Positions 36,362 through 45,744 of a stretch of DNA of 64,000 nucleotides are shown piece by piece. The notes beneath the pieces are model-generated. The model had not been told where the DNA came from, did not search any database, and saw nothing but the letters and a program-made list of their open reading frames with translations. The stretch lies in assembly GCA_030430575.1 (NCBI GenBank), contig JAUIKF010000014.1, forward strand, positions 79,270 to 143,269, in the 5' to 3' direction. The stretch comes from Bacteroidia bacterium. GTDB taxonomy: Bacteria; Bacteroidota; Bacteroidia; J057. Every line of letters begins with the position of its first letter. Position 1 is the stretch's first letter. Both the position numbers and the translations under genes were made by a program.

Positions 36362-37729
36362 ATGAAAGTGAATGCCATATTCGATATTGGAAAAACAAAC
36401 AAAAAGTTTTTCCTTTTTGATTCCTCCTACCAGGAAGTATTCAAATCATACACCTCTTTTGAGGAGGTCAGAGATGAAGATGGCTTTCCCTGCGATGACC
36501 TTCAGGCGATAGAATCTTGGGCCATAGATAGCCTGAATCGTATATCTCAAGAAGGTAAATTTGAGGTAAGGACCCTTAATTTTTCTACTTATGGAGCGAG
36601 CTGGGTCCATATTGATAAAAATGGTCAGCCGCTCACCCCTTTATACAATTATCTTAAGCCTATCCCAGAGGAAATCTTAGCGTCTTTTTATGCTAAATAT
36701 GGGGATGAATTAACCATTGCAAAAGAGACTTCCTCTGCTCCTTTAGGCATGCTCAATTCTGGATTGCAGCTGTATTGGCTTAAATATGCACGTCCAGAGA
36801 TATTTGCTCAGATTCGCTGGTCGCTGCATTTTCCTCAATATTTGAGTTACCTATTTACTTCCATTCCGCTCAGTGAATTTACAAGTATAGGGTGCCATAC
36901 ATTTTTGTGGGATTATGCTAAAAATGATTACCATTCCTGGGTGTATGCCGAAGAGCTGGACCGAATCCTCCCGCCAGTTGTCAATACACAAACCAGTATT
37001 AATGTAACAGATGGAGGGAAAAAATATAAGATAGGCGTTGGAATTCACGATAGCTCAGCAGCCTTATTGCCCTATCTTCAAGCGCAGCGTAAACCTTTTT
37101 TACTGGTTTCTACAGGAACCTGGAGTATTTCCATTAACCCTTTTAACCAAGAGCCCTTATCTGATGAGGATTTGAGGCAGGATTGTTTAAGCTTTCTGAG
37201 TATGGAGGGGAAAGGCATTAAAGTCTCCCGGTTGTTTTTGGGCTATGAGTATAGCTTACAAGTCAAAAAGCTTTGCGAATATTTTGCGAAGGAATCAGGA
37301 TATCATAAGTATGTGAAATTTACGCCTGATATATATGCAAAATTAAATCAGGCCTACGCCCATCACTTTCACTTTGAATCCATAAAAATAAATAGGGAAC
37401 AGCCTTCAGCAACCTCCTTAGCACCCTTCCAAACCTTTGAAGAAGCCTATCATCAACTGATGATGGAATTGGTCGAATTGCAAATTCAATCATGCGAAAG
37501 GGCTATTGGAAATACCCATATATCCAAGCTATTTATTGATGGAGGATTTGCCGACAATGAGATATATGTCCGATTATTAACCAATCATTTTCAAGACCTT
37601 AAAATCAGGACAACCAAGTCCCCGCTAGGCTCTGCTTTAGGCGCAGCCATGGCTATTTCAATCAAGGAGCCTGATAAGCATTTTTTGCGACAGAATTATC
37701 AGCTCAAAAAACATAAATATCGTGTGTAA
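36362..37729 (+). CDS. rhaB: FGGY-family kinase, probable rhamnulokinase
   Basis: A 455-residue sugar kinase. The N-terminal phosphate motif AIFDIGKTNKKFFLFD replaces the usual DxGTS form, which is common in the Bacteroidota rhamnulokinase-like branch. NFSTYGASWVHID and YNYLKPI follow, with VSTGTWSISINPF (second actin-like ATP motif) and FIDGGFADNEIYVRLL (adenosine motif) later. In this operon the substrate should be L-rhamnulose. The last codons and stop (Tyr-Arg-Val-TAA) lie inside the left end of a family 1 repeat (from 37716), so the C-terminus has been rewritten by that insertion. The kinase family is secure; the substrate is inferred from context. Confidence 0.88.
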   Translation: MKVNAIFDIGKTNKKFFLFDSSYQEVFKSYTSFEEVRDEDGFPCDDLQAIESWAIDSLNRISQEGKFEVRTLNFSTYGASWVHIDKNGQPLTPLYNYLKPIPEEILASFYAKYGDELTIAKETSSAPLGMLNSGLQLYWLKYARPEIFAQIRWSLHFPQYLSYLFTSIPLSEFTSIGCHTFLWDYAKNDYHSWVYAEELDRILPPVVNTQTSINVTDGGKKYKIGVGIHDSSAALLPYLQAQRKPFLLVSTGTWSISINPFNQEPLSDEDLRQDCLSFLSMEGKGIKVSRLFLGYEYSLQVKKLCEYFAKESGYHKYVKFTPDIYAKLNQAYAHHFHFESIKINREQPSATSLAPFQTFEEAYHQLMMELVELQIQSCERAIGNTHISKLFIDGGFADNEIYVRLLTNHFQDLKIRTTKSPLGSALGAAMAISIKEPDKHFLRQNYQLKKHKYRV

Positions 37730-37920
37730 AAAGCTTATATCTATTCCTCAACAACAAGGTTGTCATTTCGACCAACGGGAGAAATCTAACACGCCCTTTC
37801 GAGTGGTTATTTCTAGGCTTCTGGGCCACATTGCTAGATTTCTCCTCCCTTCACAAAGCCTCAGATCGTCGAAATGACAACAGAGTTGTTATGTAATAAA
37901 ACTTTTTTCACCTAATAATA
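37716..37920. repeat. Repeat family 1, copy A (205 bp)
   Basis: The left end AATATCGTGTGTAAAAAGC matches copy B (54044) and runs over the kinase stop codon. The body contains GTTGTCATTTCGACCAACGG, GGAGAAATCTAACA, and the inverted arms TGCTAGATTTCTCC and GTCGAAATGACAAC. The right end (AAAACTTTTTTCACC) is partly diverged. It carries no coding sequence. Confidence 0.8.
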
Positions 37921-37944
37921 AATCGTCCACTATTCTAATTTAAT

Positions 37945-39096
37945 ATGCAGCGCGGATTCAACCCAAATTATCCATCCATCATGGATCTCAGGAAAAAAGC
38001 AAAGAAGAAAATCCCTCGATTTGCATTTGAATACCTGGATGGGGGCTGCAACTCTGAAGTTAATCTGAGGCGAAATACAGAGGAAATTAGGGAGGTTCAA
38101 CTGAAGCCTTATTACCTGAGGGATCACAAAACGCCCTCATTAAAGACTGAGCTGTTTGGGCAAGCATATGATGCTCCTTTTGGCATATCTCCTATTGGCC
38201 TACAAGGCTTGATGTGGCCCCGAGCCTCTGAAATATTGGCGAAAGCGGCCTTTGACCATAATATCCCTTTTATCTTAAGCACAGTAGCAACAGCTAGCCT
38301 GGAAAGCATTGCAGAAATCACAGAAGGCAAGGCATGGTTTCAATTGTATCACCCCAAAGAGGAAGAATTGACAGATGACCTCTTGAAACGGGCGGAAGCG
38401 GCCGGCTATAAAGTGCTTGTGATCCTGTCGGATGTGCCTAGTTTTGGGTATCGCTCAAAAGAGATTAAGAATGGCTTAGCCATTCCGCCCAGGATGACGG
38501 TAAGCAATATATTGCAGATCATGAGCAGACCCAACTGGGCGCTTCAGACCCTTATCGCTGGTCAACCTACCTTTAAAAGCCTTACGCCCTATATCCCCGA
38601 AGGGATGAATTTGAGACACCTGGGATTGTTTATGAACAACACTTTTACTGGAAAGCTCAATGAGGAAAAGGTTAAAGCATTGCGGGAAAAATGGAAAGGG
38701 AAATTGGTCATTAAAGGGATTGCCAGTGAAGAAGACACCGAAAAGGCCATCAAGTGGGGCCTCGATGGGATCATCGTTTCTAACCATGGCGGAAGGCAAT
38801 TAGATGGGGGACAATCCACTATCAAAGCCCTTGTACCCATCGTGGAGAAATTCCAAAACCAGATAAAAATCTTAATCGATAGCGGCATTAGAACAGGGCC
38901 AGATATTGCGAGTGTATTGGCCAGCGGAGCAGAATTCGCCTTCCTGGGAAGGTCTTGCATGTATGGGGTAGCCGCCTTAGGTAAACATGGAGGGAATCAT
39001 ACCCTCTCCATGCTGAAAACGCAGTTAACACAAGTCATGGATCAGCTTTGCTGTGAAAAAGTCACCGACCTCCCAAATCATTTGATACGATCATAA
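37945..39096 (+). CDS. lldD: FMN-dependent alpha-hydroxy acid dehydrogenase (L-lactate dehydrogenase type)
   Basis: A 383-residue FMN barrel enzyme. RFAFEYLDGGCNSEVNL and GLMWPRASEILAKAA are the N-terminal FMN-site blocks. LVIKGIASEEDTEKAIKWG carries the conserved Lys, and VSNHGGRQLDGG carries the catalytic His and Arg. ILIDSGIRTGPDIASVLASGA and AFLGRSCMYG bind the FMN phosphate. In this operon the RhaDE product L-lactate is the evident substrate, giving pyruvate and passing electrons to quinone. Glycolate or another hydroxy acid cannot be excluded from sequence alone. The permease gene follows after 10 bp. The N-terminus is normal, with ATG at 37945. Confidence 0.9.
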   Translation: MQRGFNPNYPSIMDLRKKAKKKIPRFAFEYLDGGCNSEVNLRRNTEEIREVQLKPYYLRDHKTPSLKTELFGQAYDAPFGISPIGLQGLMWPRASEILAKAAFDHNIPFILSTVATASLESIAEITEGKAWFQLYHPKEEELTDDLLKRAEAAGYKVLVILSDVPSFGYRSKEIKNGLAIPPRMTVSNILQIMSRPNWALQTLIAGQPTFKSLTPYIPEGMNLRHLGLFMNNTFTGKLNEEKVKALREKWKGKLVIKGIASEEDTEKAIKWGLDGIIVSNHGGRQLDGGQSTIKALVPIVEKFQNQIKILIDSGIRTGPDIASVLASGAEFAFLGRSCMYGVAALGKHGGNHTLSMLKTQLTQVMDQLCCEKVTDLPNHLIRS

Positions 39097-39106
39097 TCCT
39101 ATAGGA

Positions 39107-40498
39107 ATGGAAACCGAAAAACTCGTTCAATCAGAAGAATTTGAACAACAACCCGTACCCTCCACTTACCTGAAATCCTGGAAAAGTTTCCTGGGCATGT
39201 ATGCTGGAGAACATGCAGCTGGTACGGAGTTTATGATAGGCCCACTCTTTCTTGCAGCTGGTGTAAGTGCCTTTGATTTAATTATTGGCTTGTTGATCGG
39301 AAATTTACTGGCCGTGTTAAGTTGGCGATTTTTAACCGCTGAAATAGCCGTCAAAAACCGATTAACCTTATACTATCAACTGGAAAAGATCAGCGGCAAA
39401 AAGCTTGTCACCTTCTATAATTTGGCCAATGGGGTCTTGTTCTGTTTTCTGGCAGGCGCCATGGTGACGGTCTCTGCGACAGCTGTAGGCATTCCTTTTG
39501 ACATGGAAATGCCGACATTGGAGGATACCCTGCCGACAGGATTGACGTGGATAATTATTGTCCTGGCGGTTGGAGCCGTTATTTCTATTGTTGCGGCTAA
39601 AGGTTATGATACGGTCTCTAAAGCTGCCAACTGGATGGCCCCCCTTATCATTATTGCCTTCATTGCCTGCGGAGTAGTTGCTTTGGGACAGTTGGGGGTC
39701 AAAAGCTTTGCGGATTTCTGGAATGTATGGGGGGAAGGAAGAGAACCTATGGGAGATCAGATTAAGTATACTTTCTGGCATGTGGTTATGTGGTCATGGT
39801 TTTGTAATGTAGCTATGCACCTTGGGATGTCTGATCTCTCGGTATTCAGGTATGCAAAAAAACCTTCGGCAGGATGGACTACCGCAGCGGGTATGTATGT
39901 GGGTCATTATATGGCCTGGATCGTAGCAGCTTTACTGTATGCTGCATACATTGAATTACCAGATCAAGCAGCTTTACTTGAAGCGGGGAAGGCTCCTACA
40001 GTAGCACCAGGACCTTTAGCTTATAATGCGATTGGCATCTTTGGTATTCTCGCCGTAATCATTGCAGGATGGACTACCGCCAATCCAACCATCTATAGAG
40101 CTGGGCTTGCCTTTCAGGCGATTTTCCCCAAGGCTTCTACTTTCTGGATGACCATTTTGGCGGGTACTTTGGCAACTATAGCGGGACTTTTTCCCGCCTT
40201 TGCCATGCAATTACTGGGGTTTGTAGCCTTATATGGCTTTATCCTGGCACCTGTAGGGGCTATTATCGTGTTTGAACATTTCTTCGGCGAAAAAGCAGGC
40301 ATTGTCAAAAACTACGCAGAGAAAGCAAATATCTCTTTTAACCTGGCAGTATTCCTAGCGTGGGGAATGAGTTTTGGGATTTTCTACTACCTCTCCGTTT
40401 CACAAGAGATATTTTTATCCTTTTTGACCCTTCCAGCCTGGTTGGCGGCAGGTATCTTGTTTTTGATTATTAGTAAATATTATCAAACAGAAAACTGA
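39107..40498 (+). CDS. NCS1-like (purine-cytosine permease type) transporter
   Basis: A 463-residue integral membrane protein with about 12 hydrophobic segments. The first blocks GEHAAGTEFMIGPLFLAAG and ISIVAAKGYDTVSKAANWMAPLI, with GWTTANPTIYRAGLAF later, match the nucleobase:cation symporter-1 family. These carriers usually import cytosine, uracil, allantoin or hydantoins by coupling to H+ or Na+. Here the gene is 10 bp behind the lactate dehydrogenase and is the last member of the rhamnose operon, which has no other importer, so sugar or lactate transport is a real possibility. Directly downstream begins a sulfatase remnant. The family is secure; the substrate is open. Confidence 0.85.
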   Translation: METEKLVQSEEFEQQPVPSTYLKSWKSFLGMYAGEHAAGTEFMIGPLFLAAGVSAFDLIIGLLIGNLLAVLSWRFLTAEIAVKNRLTLYYQLEKISGKKLVTFYNLANGVLFCFLAGAMVTVSATAVGIPFDMEMPTLEDTLPTGLTWIIIVLAVGAVISIVAAKGYDTVSKAANWMAPLIIIAFIACGVVALGQLGVKSFADFWNVWGEGREPMGDQIKYTFWHVVMWSWFCNVAMHLGMSDLSVFRYAKKPSAGWTTAAGMYVGHYMAWIVAALLYAAYIELPDQAALLEAGKAPTVAPGPLAYNAIGIFGILAVIIAGWTTANPTIYRAGLAFQAIFPKASTFWMTILAGTLATIAGLFPAFAMQLLGFVALYGFILAPVGAIIVFEHFFGEKAGIVKNYAEKANISFNLAVFLAWGMSFGIFYYLSVSQEIFLSFLTLPAWLAAGILFLIISKYYQTEN

Positions 40499-40785
40499 GG
40501 AATGAAAATGGCGGTGAAGAACTGTATGACCACAATGATGACCCTCATGAATGGCAAAACCAGGCAAAAATGAATAAATTCCACTCCAACCCAATCGTCT
40601 TCGCGGAAAATTTGGAGGCTTTGCGAACAAATTTATCTGCGATCTCCCGCCAAAAAACGTTAAAAACGATTTGTAGCGGGAGTCCCCGGATATTTTTCTC
40701 CCAAAGCCTCGAAAAATTCCGGGGTGACGTTTTCTTTTTTATTTTTCATCTAAAAAAGGGGCATAGTTTTTACTTCGGAAAATGA
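40499..40785 (+). pseudogene. Sulfatase C-terminal remnant
   Basis: From 40504 the frame reads ENGGEELYDHNDDPHEWQNQ followed by AKMNKFHSN, then VFAENLEALRTNL. 'GGEELYDHxxDPxEWxNxA' is the conserved C-terminal block of type I sulfatases of the iduronate-2-sulfatase/arylsulfatase type. There is no start codon and nothing sulfatase-like upstream: the permease gene ends at 40498, so the 5' part has been deleted. From 40603 the frame runs into a foldback element, and the C-terminus is no longer original. It shows that a sulfatase gene once followed the permease, fitting a locus for a sulfated polysaccharide. A 23-codon frame at 40502 overlaps it and is probably meaningless. Confidence 0.65.
40603..40722. 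repeat. Foldback element downstream of the sulfatase remnant
   Basis: Nested arms pair: GGAGGCTTTG with CAAAGCCTC (allowing a spacer), CTCCCGC with GCGGGAG, AACGTT/AACG at the centre, and CGGAAAATTT with AAAATTCCGG. This suggests a single hairpin of about 120 bp. It ends in CTTTTTTATTTTTC and may double as a terminator for the rhamnose operon. Confidence 0.55.
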
Positions 40786-40803
40786 GTGAACACCCCTAAT
40801 AAG

Positions 40804-40840
40804 TAGTTGACAATTAAAATTGGCAACAAACTGTCAACTA
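40804..40840. terminator. Hairpin between convergent rhamnose and xylose operons
   Basis: TAGTTGACA (40804-40812) and TGTCAACTA (40832-40840) are perfect reverse complements. The loop is long (19 nt) and no clean T-run follows, so terminator function is tentative. Confidence 0.35.
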
Positions 40841-40894
40841 CATTTGACAGATATGAAGGATGCTGGATAGCACTATCAAAAGTACAATCTGCGA

Positions 40895-42517
40895 TTATCC
40901 TGTAAAATAAATCAGGATACCTATGATGACGATGATAATAAAGGCAGAGGCCAAGATATCCGCCCAGTTATAGTTTTTTCGACTTTCAGCCTTGTGTTCA
41001 GGAGTCAGTGTACCGAAGGTGAGTCCGGAAAGCTTGCTTTCCATAGGTTTTTCAGTCATCAGGCTGACACCGACCAACACAATTACACAAACCACAAAGA
41101 TGAGTATCGCAAAATGAGAGAATGGAATGGCGGATATGCTTCCGAGGATTCCCGTAAATTCTGTTCCCTCATTAAATGTTTTTATGGTATCGAGTGTCAG
41201 GCGAAACAGGCCAATGACCAATCCCACATACAAGGTAGCCATAGCGCCTTTTGCATTGAGCCTTTTGTAAAAAATCCCCAGCAAAAAGATCACAGTGATC
41301 GGTGGGGCAATATAGGATTGTACAGATTGTAGATAGTCGTATAGGGTGCCAGGCGCATTCTTCATGACTGGAATCCAGGCAAAGCCCAAAACTACAATGA
41401 TGGCGGTAGCGATCCTGCCGGTGGAAACCAGCTTTTTTTCAGAAGCCAGCGGGCGCAGTTTTTTGTAAATATCAATGGTGAAAAGGGTGGAACAAGAGTT
41501 AAAGACCGAGGCCAGAGAGCTCATTAAGGCTGCAAGCAAGCCTGCGGCGACCAGTCCTCTGATGCCATCTGGCAACAAGGTCTTTACCATGACAGGAAGC
41601 ACCGCATTTGGCGTATCATACGTCAAAACGCCTTGCTTGCTCAAGGCAAAGGCTACCATGCCTGGTACCAGGAAAAGGAATACGGGCAGGATCTTTAGAA
41701 ATCCGCCCCAAATCGCCCCTCTTCGGCCTTCCTTGAGATTTTTGGCTGTCAGGACACGCTGGACGATGTATTGGTCGGTGCACCAATACCAGATCCCAAC
41801 GATAGCTCCCCCAAAGACCATTCCCGTCCAAGGATACTGGGGGTGATCCATAGGCTTCCACATATTGAAGTGTTCACTTCCAACGATCTCTTTTAAACCT
41901 GCCCATCCACCGATCGCTTCGTGGTTGAGCCCGATCAGGGTGACCGCCAAGGCTCCGCCGATCAGGATTAATGTCTGAAGCGCTTCCGTGTAAATGACGG
42001 CACGCATGCCTCCGATCACGGTGTATAATCCCGTGATCAATAAGGTTGCCACCGCTCCCGTCCAAAAATCAATGCCCAATAAAGCTTCAAAAACAATCCC
42101 GCCGGCATAGATGGAAACCGACACTTTTGTCAAAATATATCCAACAAGCGAAATGACAGACAAGAATCGTCGGGCACGCTCGTTATAGCGCTTTTCAAGG
42201 AATTCAGGCATGGTGAAAACCCCCGCCCGGGAATAAAAGGGAAGAAAGACCCAACCCAATAGTAGCACGATCCATGCATGCAATTCATAATGGGCCATAG
42301 GCATGCCACTTTCTGCACCTGCTCCCGCCAGTCCTACCAGGTGTTCTGACCCAATATTTGAAGCAAATATGGAAGCCCCCACGATAAACCAGCCTACATT
42401 CCTCCCTGCCAAAAAGTAATCCTCGGAATCCTTTTGCTTTTTTGAGATCACCCAAATGGCGATCGCCCCTAGGATAGCGAAATAAAGGCCAATAACAACC
42501 CAGTCTAAGCCTGTCAT
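40895..42517 (-). CDS. SGLT-type sodium:sugar symporter (probable xylose importer)
   Basis: A 540-residue member of the solute:sodium symporter family with about 14 membrane segments. It opens DWVVIGLYFAILGAIAIW. It contains SEDYFLAGRNVGWFIVGASIFASNIGSEHLVGLAG, a well-known pattern of the vSGLT group with the sugar- and sodium-site region, and later WYWCTDQYIVQRVL. These carriers import glucose, galactose, xylose or related sugars with Na+. Being the third gene after xylB and xylA on the same strand, it most likely brings in D-xylose. It is separated from xylA by a family 3 repeat. Confidence 0.93.
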   Translation of the reverse strand: MTGLDWVVIGLYFAILGAIAIWVISKKQKDSEDYFLAGRNVGWFIVGASIFASNIGSEHLVGLAGAGAESGMPMAHYELHAWIVLLLGWVFLPFYSRAGVFTMPEFLEKRYNERARRFLSVISLVGYILTKVSVSIYAGGIVFEALLGIDFWTGAVATLLITGLYTVIGGMRAVIYTEALQTLILIGGALAVTLIGLNHEAIGGWAGLKEIVGSEHFNMWKPMDHPQYPWTGMVFGGAIVGIWYWCTDQYIVQRVLTAKNLKEGRRGAIWGGFLKILPVFLFLVPGMVAFALSKQGVLTYDTPNAVLPVMVKTLLPDGIRGLVAAGLLAALMSSLASVFNSCSTLFTIDIYKKLRPLASEKKLVSTGRIATAIIVVLGFAWIPVMKNAPGTLYDYLQSVQSYIAPPITVIFLLGIFYKRLNAKGAMATLYVGLVIGLFRLTLDTIKTFNEGTEFTGILGSISAIPFSHFAILIFVVCVIVLVGVSLMTEKPMESKLSGLTFGTLTPEHKAESRKNYNWADILASAFIIIVIIGILIYFTG

Positions 42518-42562
42518 AATGAATGATAGTTTATAGTTTGTGGTTTGTCTATTGCTCTTAAC

Positions 42563-42716
42563 TTATACTTTAGACTGGGTGAAATGTCCTGTGAATAAAA
42601 CCATATAAGAACATTTAAGAAAACTGCTTTTTGACCTTATATGCCCTTAAATGCCTTATATGGTTCAAAAATCGACCAAAAGTCAAAACGGACTTTCTAT
42701 CAGGTCTAAAGTATAG
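42563..42716. repeat. Repeat family 3, copy 3 (154 bp)
   Basis: The outer arms TATACTTTAGACTGG and TCAGGTCTAAAGTATAG, with the inner arms AACCATATAAGAACATTTAAG and CTTAAATGCCTTATATGGTT, make a clear double inverted repeat. It lies inside the xylose operon between xylA and the symporter gene. Confidence 0.7.
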
Positions 42717-42753
42717 AACCTAAAACATAGAACGTAAAACCTAAAACTTATTT

Positions 42754-44121
42754 TCATATATAATTATTGATAATATTCTCGAATAGCTCCTGCTTCCCGC
42801 TTCGCTGCTGCGGTTCTCCATGCGTAGATGCATAGCTGGCAAGGTCCTCCATCGTCATTTTTCCGTCCTCAAATTCTTTGCCTGCCCCTGTATCAAAAGA
42901 GCTGTAACGCTCTTTTCGGAGGGAAAGATAAGCAGATTGGTCCATGATATCCTGGGCTGCGAGCAATGCCCGTGCAAAGGTGTCCATGCCCCCAATATGG
43001 GCATAGAAGATATCATCAAGATCGGTGGAATTGCGTCGTGTCTTTGCGTCAAAATTGATCCCTCCTCCCTGAAGACCTCCACTTTGCAATAAAACGAGCA
43101 TTGCTTCAGTCAACTCATTGACATTATTGGGGAACTGGTCTGTATCCCAGCCGTTTTGATAATCACCGCGATTGGCATCCATGCTGCCGAGTACCCGTGC
43201 ATCGGCTGCTACCTGTAGCTCATGCTGGAAAGTATGTTGCGCCAGGGTGGCGTGATTCACTTCAATATTCAGCTTGAAATCGTCCATCAGGTCATAAGCC
43301 CTGAGGAAGTTGAGGCAGGTGGCTGCGTCGAAATCGTACTGGTGCTTGCTGGGTTCCATCGGCTTTGGCTCGATGAAGAAATTGCCTGTGAAGCCGTTTT
43401 GGCGTGCATAGTCGCGCGCCATGTGGAGGAAGCGCGCCATGTGGTCTAGCTCGCGCTGCATTTCGGTATTCAGCAAAGACATATACCCTTCGCGCCCGCC
43501 CCAGAAAACATAATTTTCACCCCCTAGCTTGATGGTGGCATCCAGGGCATTTTGTACCTGTCCCCCGGCATAAGCCACTACCTCGAAATCGGGATTGGTC
43601 ATTGCGCCATTCATATAGCGGGGATGAGAAAACAGGTTGGCTGTGCCCCAAAGCAGGCGGACGCCTGATGCGTTTTGCTTGGCGGCGGCATAATCTGTCA
43701 CTTCCTCCAGTCGCTTTTTGCTTTCGGTCAAATTTGCCCCTTCTGCTACCAGGTCATAGTCATGGAAGCAATAATAGGGAATCCCCAGTTTGGTGATGAA
43801 TTCGAAGCCCGCATCCAGTTTGTCCTTGGCCTGCTGGATAGGGTCATCGGAGACCAACCAGGGGAAGGTCTTAGTTCCATTGCCGAAGGGGTCGCCCCCC
43901 GTACCACAGAGCGTATGCCACCAGGCAACGGCGAACCTGAAATGTTCCTTCATGGTCTTATTGCCTACCATTCGGTCCTCGTCATACCACCGGAAGGCGA
44001 GTGGATTGTCGGTCCCTTTTCCTTCAAATGGAATTTTACCGATACCAGAGAAGAATTCTTTTTCTCCTGTTGTTAAGGTTATTTCTTCAGGTGTGGAAGT
44101 TGTATGGTTATGTGTATCCAT
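42754..44121 (-). CDS. xylA: Xylose isomerase
   Basis: A 455-residue metal-dependent isomerase converting D-xylose to D-xylulose. Family motifs are [15 protein letters not shown] (signature 1), [17 protein letters not shown] (metal-binding Glu and the EPKP block), [18 protein letters not shown] (metal-binding Glu and His), and [20 protein letters not shown]. The length fits the group II (long) xylose isomerases. It lies 64 bp after xylB and before the symporter gene. It has no unusual features. Confidence 0.98.
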   Translation of the reverse strand: MDTHNHTTSTPEEITLTTGEKEFFSGIGKIPFEGKGTDNPLAFRWYDEDRMVGNKTMKEHFRFAVAWWHTLCGTGGDPFGNGTKTFPWLVSDDPIQQAKDKLDAGFEFITKLGIPYYCFHDYDLVAEGANLTESKKRLEEVTDYAAAKQNASGVRLLWGTANLFSHPRYMNGAMTNPDFEVVAYAGGQVQNALDATIKLGGENYVFWGGREGYMSLLNTEMQRELDHMARFLHMARDYARQNGFTGNFFIEPKPMEPSKHQYDFDAATCLNFLRAYDLMDDFKLNIEVNHATLAQHTFQHELQVAADARVLGSMDANRGDYQNGWDTDQFPNNVNELTEAMLVLLQSGGLQGGGINFDAKTRRNSTDLDDIFYAHIGGMDTFARALLAAQDIMDQSAYLSLRKERYSSFDTGAGKEFEDGKMTMEDLASYASTHGEPQQRSGKQELFENIINNYI

Positions 44122-44185
44122 CTTTTGTTCTTTGTTAGATAGTAATCCTAATGTTTTCTTGTTGACAAATAGTAAAATCGGCTAG

Positions 44186-45679
44186 TTATTGATGGCCTGA
44201 TCCTAAAAAATCTAGGTCCTTTCTCCAACGCTCGTAAGCGTGGCTATAGACGTCATTCATTTTTTCTGGCTCTATTGTTTTGATCATGTGATTGTTCTGC
44301 ACCGCCTCTCGCACGGAGGCATATATGCCATTGGCAACGCCTGCGGCTTTGGCTGCACCTATGGCGCCCGTGGTCTCGATGAGTTCAATCCTGCTGCCCA
44401 TCAGGTTGGAAATGGTACTGGAAAAGATAGAAGATTGAAAAAGATTATCATTGCCCACACGAATTACCTGCACATCGAGGCCCATTTCTTTGAGGATATT
44501 CATCCCATAGACAAAAGAAAAAGCAATGCCTTCGAGCGCCGCTCTGAAGAAGTGCGCTTTATGGTGACGGTTGAATTGCAAATTGTTGATCTGGGCGCCT
44601 GGGGCCTGGTTGCCAAGCATACGTTCAGCTCCATTGCCGAAAGGCAAGATCCGCAGGCCATCCGCGCCCACAGGCACCGATGCGGCAAGCAGTTCCATGT
44701 CGTGATAGGACATATTGGCTTCTGCCATTTGCTGCTTGATCCAACTGTACTGGATGCCCGCACCATTGATACAGAGCAGGATACCGATGCGGTTTTGTGC
44801 AGGGGTGTGATTCACGTGAGCAAAGCCATTGACCCGTGATTGAGAATCGTAGATGGGTTGATCTACGACCCCATAGACAACGCCGGAAGTCCCTCCTGTT
44901 GCTGAGATTTCTCCTGGTTCCAGCACATTGAGCGAGAGGGCATTATTGGGCTGATCACCTGCGCGGTAATTAATGGGGATACCCGCGACCAGGCCTGTAG
45001 CACGAGCCGCTGAAGGACTTACTTTCCCCTGCAATGAAAAAGTGGACAAGATTTCTGGTAAAAGGCCAGCATCAAATCCAAAATGATCCATCAGGAGCTC
45101 AGATGGCCTTTCCTCCAAAAAATCCCAAAGAATGCCTTCTGATAAACCGCTGATCGTGGTCACGATGTCACCACTCAACCGCATGGCAAGGTAATCTCCA
45201 GGCAGCATGATTTTATCAATCCGTTCAAATACTTCAGGCTCATGCTCCTTTACCCATTTGAGTTTGGATGCGGTGAAGTTGCCAGGTGAATTGAGTAGAT
45301 GAGAATAACATTTTTCCTTCCCTATACTGGCAAGGGCCTGTTCTCCGATCTCAACTGCGCGGCTATCACACCAGATGATTGCTGGACGCAGTACTTGTTG
45401 ATTGTTATCCACCAGCACCAAGCCATGCATCTGGTAAGCAATGCCAATCCCTTTGATGGAGGATGGATCAACTGAGGTTTGCAGCAAAAGATTTTTTGTT
45501 GCCAGGCACAGGTGATTCCACCAGGTTTCGGGGTGTTGTTCTGCCCAACCTTCCTGCGCAGCGAGCATCTCCATCTCCGTTTCCGGAGATTGGACTACTG
45601 CAAGGGGTTTGCCACTTGCAGCATCTACTAGTGCAGCTTTGATGGAAGAAGAGCCTATATCGTAGCCAAGTAAATACAT
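44186..45679 (-). CDS. xylB: Xylulokinase
   Basis: A 497-residue FGGY kinase phosphorylating D-xylulose. The start is taken at ATG 45679 (MYLLGYDIGSSSIKAALVD), which puts the first phosphate motif (DIGSSS) at the expected place; an in-frame TTG lies five codons earlier. QEGWAEQHPETWW, GIGIAYQMHGLVLVD, PAIIWCDSRA (catalytic region, with LPGDYLAMRLSG later), ATGGTSGVVYGV and FRAALEGIAFSF follow. It is the first gene of the xylose operon and divergent from the GH88 gene. The shared 170-bp region between them carries the operator-like sequence. Confidence 0.95.
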   Translation of the reverse strand: MYLLGYDIGSSSIKAALVDAASGKPLAVVQSPETEMEMLAAQEGWAEQHPETWWNHLCLATKNLLLQTSVDPSSIKGIGIAYQMHGLVLVDNNQQVLRPAIIWCDSRAVEIGEQALASIGKEKCYSHLLNSPGNFTASKLKWVKEHEPEVFERIDKIMLPGDYLAMRLSGDIVTTISGLSEGILWDFLEERPSELLMDHFGFDAGLLPEILSTFSLQGKVSPSAARATGLVAGIPINYRAGDQPNNALSLNVLEPGEISATGGTSGVVYGVVDQPIYDSQSRVNGFAHVNHTPAQNRIGILLCINGAGIQYSWIKQQMAEANMSYHDMELLAASVPVGADGLRILPFGNGAERMLGNQAPGAQINNLQFNRHHKAHFFRAALEGIAFSFVYGMNILKEMGLDVQVIRVGNDNLFQSSIFSSTISNLMGSRIELIETTGAIGAAKAAGVANGIYASVREAVQNNHMIKTIEPEKMNDVYSHAYERWRKDLDFLGSGHQ

Positions 45680-45744
45680 GATTTTGATGCTCAATTTACG
45701 ACTAAATAATCCCCATTCCCACCAAAAATGGCCATTCTGGACAA

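Noticed and set aside
40502..40573. 23-codon Met-rich frame just after the permease stop
   Set aside because: The overlapping frame clearly encodes a sulfatase C-terminus, which explains the sequence better.
44240..44839. 199-codon plus-strand open frame
   Set aside because: It lies fully inside xylB on the opposite strand, and its residue pattern mirrors the kinase codons.
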